A DNA stretch of 64,000 bases from a virus, in the IMG/VR virus record IMGVR_UViG_3300017917_001910, positions 51,253 through 115,252 of that record; one strand, written 5' to 3'. The notes beneath the pieces are model-generated. The model saw only the letters and a list, made by a program, of their open reading frames with translations. It was not told where the DNA came from and made no database searches. Positions 61,828 through 64,000 of this stretch are shown here, piece by piece (position 1 is the first letter of the stretch; the number at the start of each line of letters is the position of its first letter). The position numbers were made by a program, and so were the translations under genes.

Positions 61828-62418
61828 TTACTTAATATCTGCGCTTTCAATTAATGTATAAGTAAAAGAAGCTCCATGTATTTTTGCTGCTTCTTTTGCA
61901 ATTACCATAAACGAATCGAAATCAGCCGATTTTTTAAATACCTGACAACCTTCTGACCAATTCTCAACATAAGTAGAATCAGCGCCAGCTTTATGAATAT
62001 TAATTCCAAAAACGCCTGTTTCAGTTTTACTTTCATCATAAGTCATATCTTTGTTAGCGTCTCTATATACTTTAACTGGTTTAGCTTGTTTTAAAGCTTC
62101 GTATTTACCTTGGTGTAATCCAATAGTATGTGAGCCTCTGTATTGTCCTTCTACTAAACGAGCAACCCCATTTGCATTATGAAATTCTTTTACTCCTTTT
62201 GTGCCCGGGTCGGTTGTGCAAGGCCATTGTTTAAATACCCATTGACCATTAACTTTGTAAGATACTGTCATAGTATCATCAAAAACGTTAGTAACTTTGT
62301 TACCTGTCGCAGAATTTCTAATTCCTACGATGTTTAAATCATAATCTTTTGCGCCTTCAAACCAAACATATCCTTTTGATTTAACTGCGGCTTCGATTTG
62401 TTCTTTTGTGTATGCCAT
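61828..62418 (-). CDS. L,D-transpeptidase-like cell-wall protein, possible endolysin
   Basis: 196 residues. FGINIHKAGADSTYVENWSEGCQVF (split as GINIHKAG and ENWSEGCQ) is the H...SxGC catalytic pattern of L,D-transpeptidase/YkuD-type proteins, with H142 and C158. The N-terminal half (AVKSKGYVWFEGAKDYDL, VSYKVNGQWVFKQWP) is beta-rich. Phages of Gram-negative hosts use related domains to cut or reshape peptidoglycan, so a lysis role is plausible. No signal peptide is evident. A terminator and a promoter-like motif flank the gene. Confidence 0.68.
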   Translation of the reverse strand: MAYTKEQIEAAVKSKGYVWFEGAKDYDLNIVGIRNSATGNKVTNVFDDTMTVSYKVNGQWVFKQWPCTTDPGTKGVKEFHNANGVARLVEGQYRGSHTIGLHQGKYEALKQAKPVKVYRDANKDMTYDESKTETGVFGINIHKAGADSTYVENWSEGCQVFKKSADFDSFMVIAKEAAKIHGASFTYTLIESADIK

Positions 62419-62431
62419 ATTGTTAAATAAA

Positions 62432-62445
62432 TTTAATATAATTAT
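62432..62445 (-). promoter_or_regulatory. Candidate late promoter (variant ATAATTATATTAAA)
   Basis: One-base variant of the 14-base motif on the minus strand, 13 bases before the transpeptidase-like gene and directly after a terminator. Confidence 0.5.
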
Positions 62446-62466
62446 CTAACAACGTACATTTAAACA

Positions 62467-62495
62467 GTAAAAAAGCCCGAAATAAATCGAGCTTT
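62467..62495 (-). terminator. Intrinsic terminator after the 64-residue gene
   Basis: Minus strand AAAGCTCGA and TTCGGGCTTT pair with one G-T pair, followed by TTTTTTACTG, the same suffix as several other terminators here. Confidence 0.88.
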
Positions 62496-62502
62496 ATTAT
62501 TT

Positions 62503-62697
62503 TTAATTAACTAAAAAGATAATGTCTATTAGACTATCTAAATCATCAGCTTTTGCATATCCTCCTTCAGGAATTGATTCACGATAATCACCGCCAGCAA
62601 AATATGCCGTTATATGTTCGCGCTTAATAGCATACCACATACCTTCATACGTATTATTCCATAATACATAATCATATAAAATATTATTTGTTTCCAT
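62503..62697 (-). CDS. 64-residue hypothetical protein
   Basis: Starts METNNILYDYVLWNNTYEG and ends IDIIFLVN. Aromatic residues are frequent in the first half and the end is hydrophobic. It is coupled to the RNase H-like gene with a one-base gap and followed by a terminator. No family recognised. Confidence 0.5.
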   Translation of the reverse strand: METNNILYDYVLWNNTYEGMWYAIKREHITAYFAGGDYRESIPEGGYAKADDLDSLIDIIFLVN

Positions 62698-62698
62698 A

Positions 62699-63169
62699 TT
62701 ATTTACAAATTTGATCTGCTACTCTAACACTATACGCATCATGTGGCTTCCATCTAGCTTCATATCCAGAAGCTTCAACATAACCAACTGCTGAACGTAA
62801 AATCGTATTTGATTGGTATTTTGGATCTTCATTAAAATCTAAATCAATATTTTTAATAAATAATCCGCCATCTCTTAACATATTTGAAACTTCAACAGAA
62901 CGTTCAACTTCACCCCATAATCTAGTATATTTATCTTTAATCTTAGGTAAAATTTCTTTTGCGAAGATTACATGAGCACCTTTACCAGAATCATTTTCAT
63001 TAAAGTGCATAACAACAACCGTAGCATATATAGTGCAGCGTTTACCATTTTGCGAGTCAGTACCAACATACAGTTTAGTGTCTGGCTTAAAACGTAATAT
63101 GTTATTGATATATTCTAATATATCCGTTACATTTTCATGCGTACTTAAAGATTTAAATTGTAGGTTCAT
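62699..63169 (-). CDS. RNase H-fold protein (YkuK/DUF458-like)
   Basis: I use the ATG at 63169 with an AGGAG ribosome binding site six bases upstream, unusual for this window. A TTG two codons earlier is less likely. 156 residues. KLYVGTDSQN (first acidic), IYATVVVMHFNEN and FIKNIDLDFNEDPKYQSN, then YVEASGYEARWKPHDAYSVRVAD, follow the YkuK/DUF458 pattern with an RNase H-like fold. It may be a nuclease or RNA-binding protein. Function not known in phages. Confidence 0.7.
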   Translation of the reverse strand: MNLQFKSLSTHENVTDILEYINNILRFKPDTKLYVGTDSQNGKRCTIYATVVVMHFNENDSGKGAHVIFAKEILPKIKDKYTRLWGEVERSVEVSNMLRDGGLFIKNIDLDFNEDPKYQSNTILRSAVGYVEASGYEARWKPHDAYSVRVADQICK

Positions 63170-63180
63170 AACCAATCTCC

Positions 63181-63194
63181 TTTCTTATAATTAT
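63181..63194 (-). promoter_or_regulatory. Promoter-like motif and Shine-Dalgarno upstream of the YkuK-like gene
   Basis: Minus strand ATAATTATAAGAAA, a two-base variant of the recurrent motif, sits just after the tRNA-His gene. It is followed by AGGAG six bases before the ATG at 63169, the only clear Shine-Dalgarno sequence I noticed. Confidence 0.45.
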
Positions 63195-63202
63195 TGTTAT
63201 AG

Positions 63203-63276
63203 TGTGTTTAGTCGGATTCGAACCGATCGCTTTATGTACCACAAACATACGTGCTAACCGCTAACACTATAAACAC
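63203..63276 (-). tRNA. tRNA-His (GTG)
   Basis: 74 bases. The acceptor GTGTTTA/TAAACAC is perfect. The D arm is GTGT/GCAC. The anticodon arm TATGT-TTGTGGT-ACATA gives anticodon GTG. The T arm has TTCGAAT with one A-C mismatch at its base. The discriminator base is A rather than the C typical of bacterial tRNA-His. A G lies just before the 5' end where the extra G-1 would come from. No CCA encoded. Confidence 0.88.
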
Positions 63277-63295
63277 CATGTTAATCAACTTAATG

Positions 63296-63368
63296 TGCTC
63301 TCTAAGAGATTCGAACTCCTATCTCTCGGTCCGTAGCCGAGTACTCTAATCCATTGAGCTAAGAAAGC
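63296..63368 (-). tRNA. tRNA-Arg (ACG)
   Basis: 73 bases. Acceptor GCTTTCT/AGAGAGC, D arm GCTC/GAGT, anticodon arm CTCGG-CTACGGA-CCGAG with anticodon ACG, T arm AGGAG-TTCGAAT-CTCTT. All arms pair well. CCA not encoded. Reads CGN arginine codons after A34 deamination. Confidence 0.92.
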
Positions 63369-63484
63369 AAATTATTAGGTCACCGATAACACCTAATGTG
63401 AAGGGTAAAGTTTTGTCTAATTTATCTTACGATACATAGTCGCAGGTTCCCTCTTATTCTTTAACCCGAGTCGGTTTTAAGTTG
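63369..63484 (-). other. Non-coding spacer in the tRNA cluster, element A
   Basis: 116 bases without a gene. Contains a perfect hairpin ATTAGGT/ACCTAAT and a GGGAAC..TGCGAC block related to elements B and C. Could be part of the tRNA precursor or a separate small RNA. Confidence 0.4.
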
Positions 63485-63557
63485 TAATCCTAACAAGATT
63501 CAAACTTGTATCAAACCCTTAGAAGGGGCGTATGCTATTCCGTTGCACCATAGGATT
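63485..63557 (-). tRNA. tRNA-Arg (TCT)
   Basis: 73 bases. Acceptor AATCCTA/TAGGATT, D arm GTGC/GCAT, anticodon loop CTTCTAA (anticodon TCT) on a stem with three G-C pairs and weaker outer pairs, T arm ACAAG-TTTGAAT-CTTGT. It decodes AGA, which fits the AT-rich codon use of the phage. Confidence 0.88.
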
Positions 63558-63764
63558 AATTTAAATAAGTTAATAGCCGCGATTTTGTATCTCTTCTATC
63601 ATTTATCTTTGCCACAACCCGATCATTATTAAGAAACCGACACTCTAGATCTGTTTGTGTTGCTGCTTGTGCGGTTATAACGATGGAATTTAATCAACAT
63701 CTCCCGCAGTAGGTTTTGCAGTCGCGAACTTCCTCTGTTCCCAGCGATAGACTCACTTATTTCG
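63558..63764 (-). other. Non-coding spacer in the tRNA cluster, element B
   Basis: 207 bases, noticeably richer in G+C than the genome average. Begins (minus strand) with CTGGGAACAGAGGAAG and GCGACTGC, then TGTTGATT, a block also present in element C. An AACCG/CGGTT inverted repeat lies in the second half. No protein frame fits. Possible structured RNA. Confidence 0.45.
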
Positions 63765-63851
63765 TACCCCAAGAGAGATTTGAACTCTCACGCTACTATT
63801 ACTTCGCACCCGCTTCTAAGGCGGGCATGACTACCATTCCATCATTGGGGC
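63765..63851 (-). tRNA. tRNA-Leu (TAG)
   Basis: 87 bases with the long variable arm expected for a leucine tRNA. Acceptor GCCCCAA/TTGGGGT (G-T at the end), D arm ATGG/TCAT, anticodon arm CCCGC-CTTAGAA-GCGGG (anticodon TAG), T arm GAGAG-TTCAAAT-CTCTC. Reads CUN codons. CCA not encoded. Confidence 0.92.
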
Positions 63852-64000
63852 ATAATTCCCACCCTGAGACTCCAGATGAGTAGATTTTAACGGTTTAGTT
63901 TTCTTAAAAACAAACACATTAGTGTCTTACCACATGAAAATATAAATCAACACTACTGGGAGAGGGTGTGTCGCTCCTCTTTGTTCCCACGATGTCCCAC
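63852..64000 (-). other. Non-coding spacer at the window edge, element C
   Basis: 149 bases to the end of the window. Contains (minus strand) CGTGGGAACAAAGAGGAGCG, then CCCAGTAGTGTTGATTTA, similar to element B. No tRNA is complete here. The element may continue beyond the window. Confidence 0.4.

Noticed and set aside
63558-63764. RNase P-like segment (GAGGAAGTTCGCGACTGC resembles the GAGGAAAGUCC core)
   Set aside because: Only one short block matches, and the other conserved regions of RNase P RNA are not seen. Kept as an unnamed spacer element.
63852-64000. Fifth tRNA in element C
   Set aside because: A D-arm-like GTGGTAAGAC is present but no T loop or acceptor stem can be paired with it.
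1-64000. CRISPR array, diversity-generating retroelement, insertion sequence or intron
   Set aside because: No regular spaced repeats, reverse transcriptase, transposase, homing endonuclease or split genes were seen.
1-64000. Plus-strand genes
   Set aside because: All plus-strand frames longer than 60 codons lie opposite well-supported minus-strand genes and have shadow composition.

Overview
This window is about 64 kb of a low-GC, tailed, contractile (T4-like) bacteriophage genome. Every protein gene and all four tRNA genes that I can support lie on the minus strand, so transcription runs from high to low coordinates. The T4-type module is recognisable in order: large terminase (gp17), portal (gp20), head core proteins, prohead protease (gp21), scaffold (gp22), major capsid (gp23), neck and tail-completion proteins (gp13, gp14-like, gp15), sheath (gp18), tube (gp19) and gp26-type hub/chaperone. 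The host is inferred, not seen. Most start codons have A/T-rich leaders without a Shine-Dalgarno sequence, and a TTTG/TAnnTTTG-type promoter lies upstream of the sheath gene. Together with the very low GC content this suggests Bacteroidota (Flavobacteriia-like).

Layout in transcription order. 63.2-64.0 kb: a tRNA cluster (Leu-TAG, Arg-TCT, Arg-ACG, His-GTG) whose unusually long spacers share sequence. 56.4-63.2 kb: metabolism, repair and accessory genes (RNase H-fold protein, L,D-transpeptidase-like protein, thioredoxin, hypoxanthine phosphoribosyltransferase, glycosyltransferase-like protein, metallophosphoesterase, UV-damage endonuclease and small unknowns). 53.8-56.2 kb: ClpP-like protease, HD phosphohydrolase and the late sigma factor (gp55-like). 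40.2-53.8 kb: baseplate and fibre block (spike gp5-like, gp25, gp6, large wedge-associated proteins, LamG and DNRLRE-type adhesive domains). 35.7-40.2 kb: recombination and replication (T7 endonuclease I-like resolvase, primase, fused gp47-gp46). 29.6-35.6 kb: large fibre-like protein, a bifunctional nucleotidyltransferase, a zinc protein and two membrane proteins. 18.5-29.6 kb: packaging and head. 13.7-18.4 kb: PhoH and tail fibres. 0-13.6 kb: neck, sheath, tube, small head proteins and hub/chaperone.

Transcription seems to be organised in repeated cassettes: an intrinsic terminator (often ending TTTTACTG), then the motif ATAATTATA(A/T)(A/T)AAA, then a start codon 7-24 bases later. The window encodes its own late sigma factor, so this motif is a good candidate late promoter. 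Many proteins around the head genes carry one or more [L/I]-x-E-[A/G/S] sites of the type cut by T4 gp21. They include the capsid protein at E64, a possible anthrax-lethal-factor-like metallopeptidase and an adenylyltransferase/ligase-fold fusion. I read this as a set of internal head proteins matured by the prohead protease, some perhaps delivered with the DNA.

Other points of note: a probable programmed +1 (or -2) frameshift at the end of the gp26-type gene, dockerin-like calcium loops and a shared C-terminal peptide in two scaffold-region proteins, a natural Mre11-Rad50 fusion, and paired 7-7-7 hairpins in the scaffold/capsid mRNA leader. Three small genes (51, 47 and 56 codons) were found in apparent intergenic DNA.
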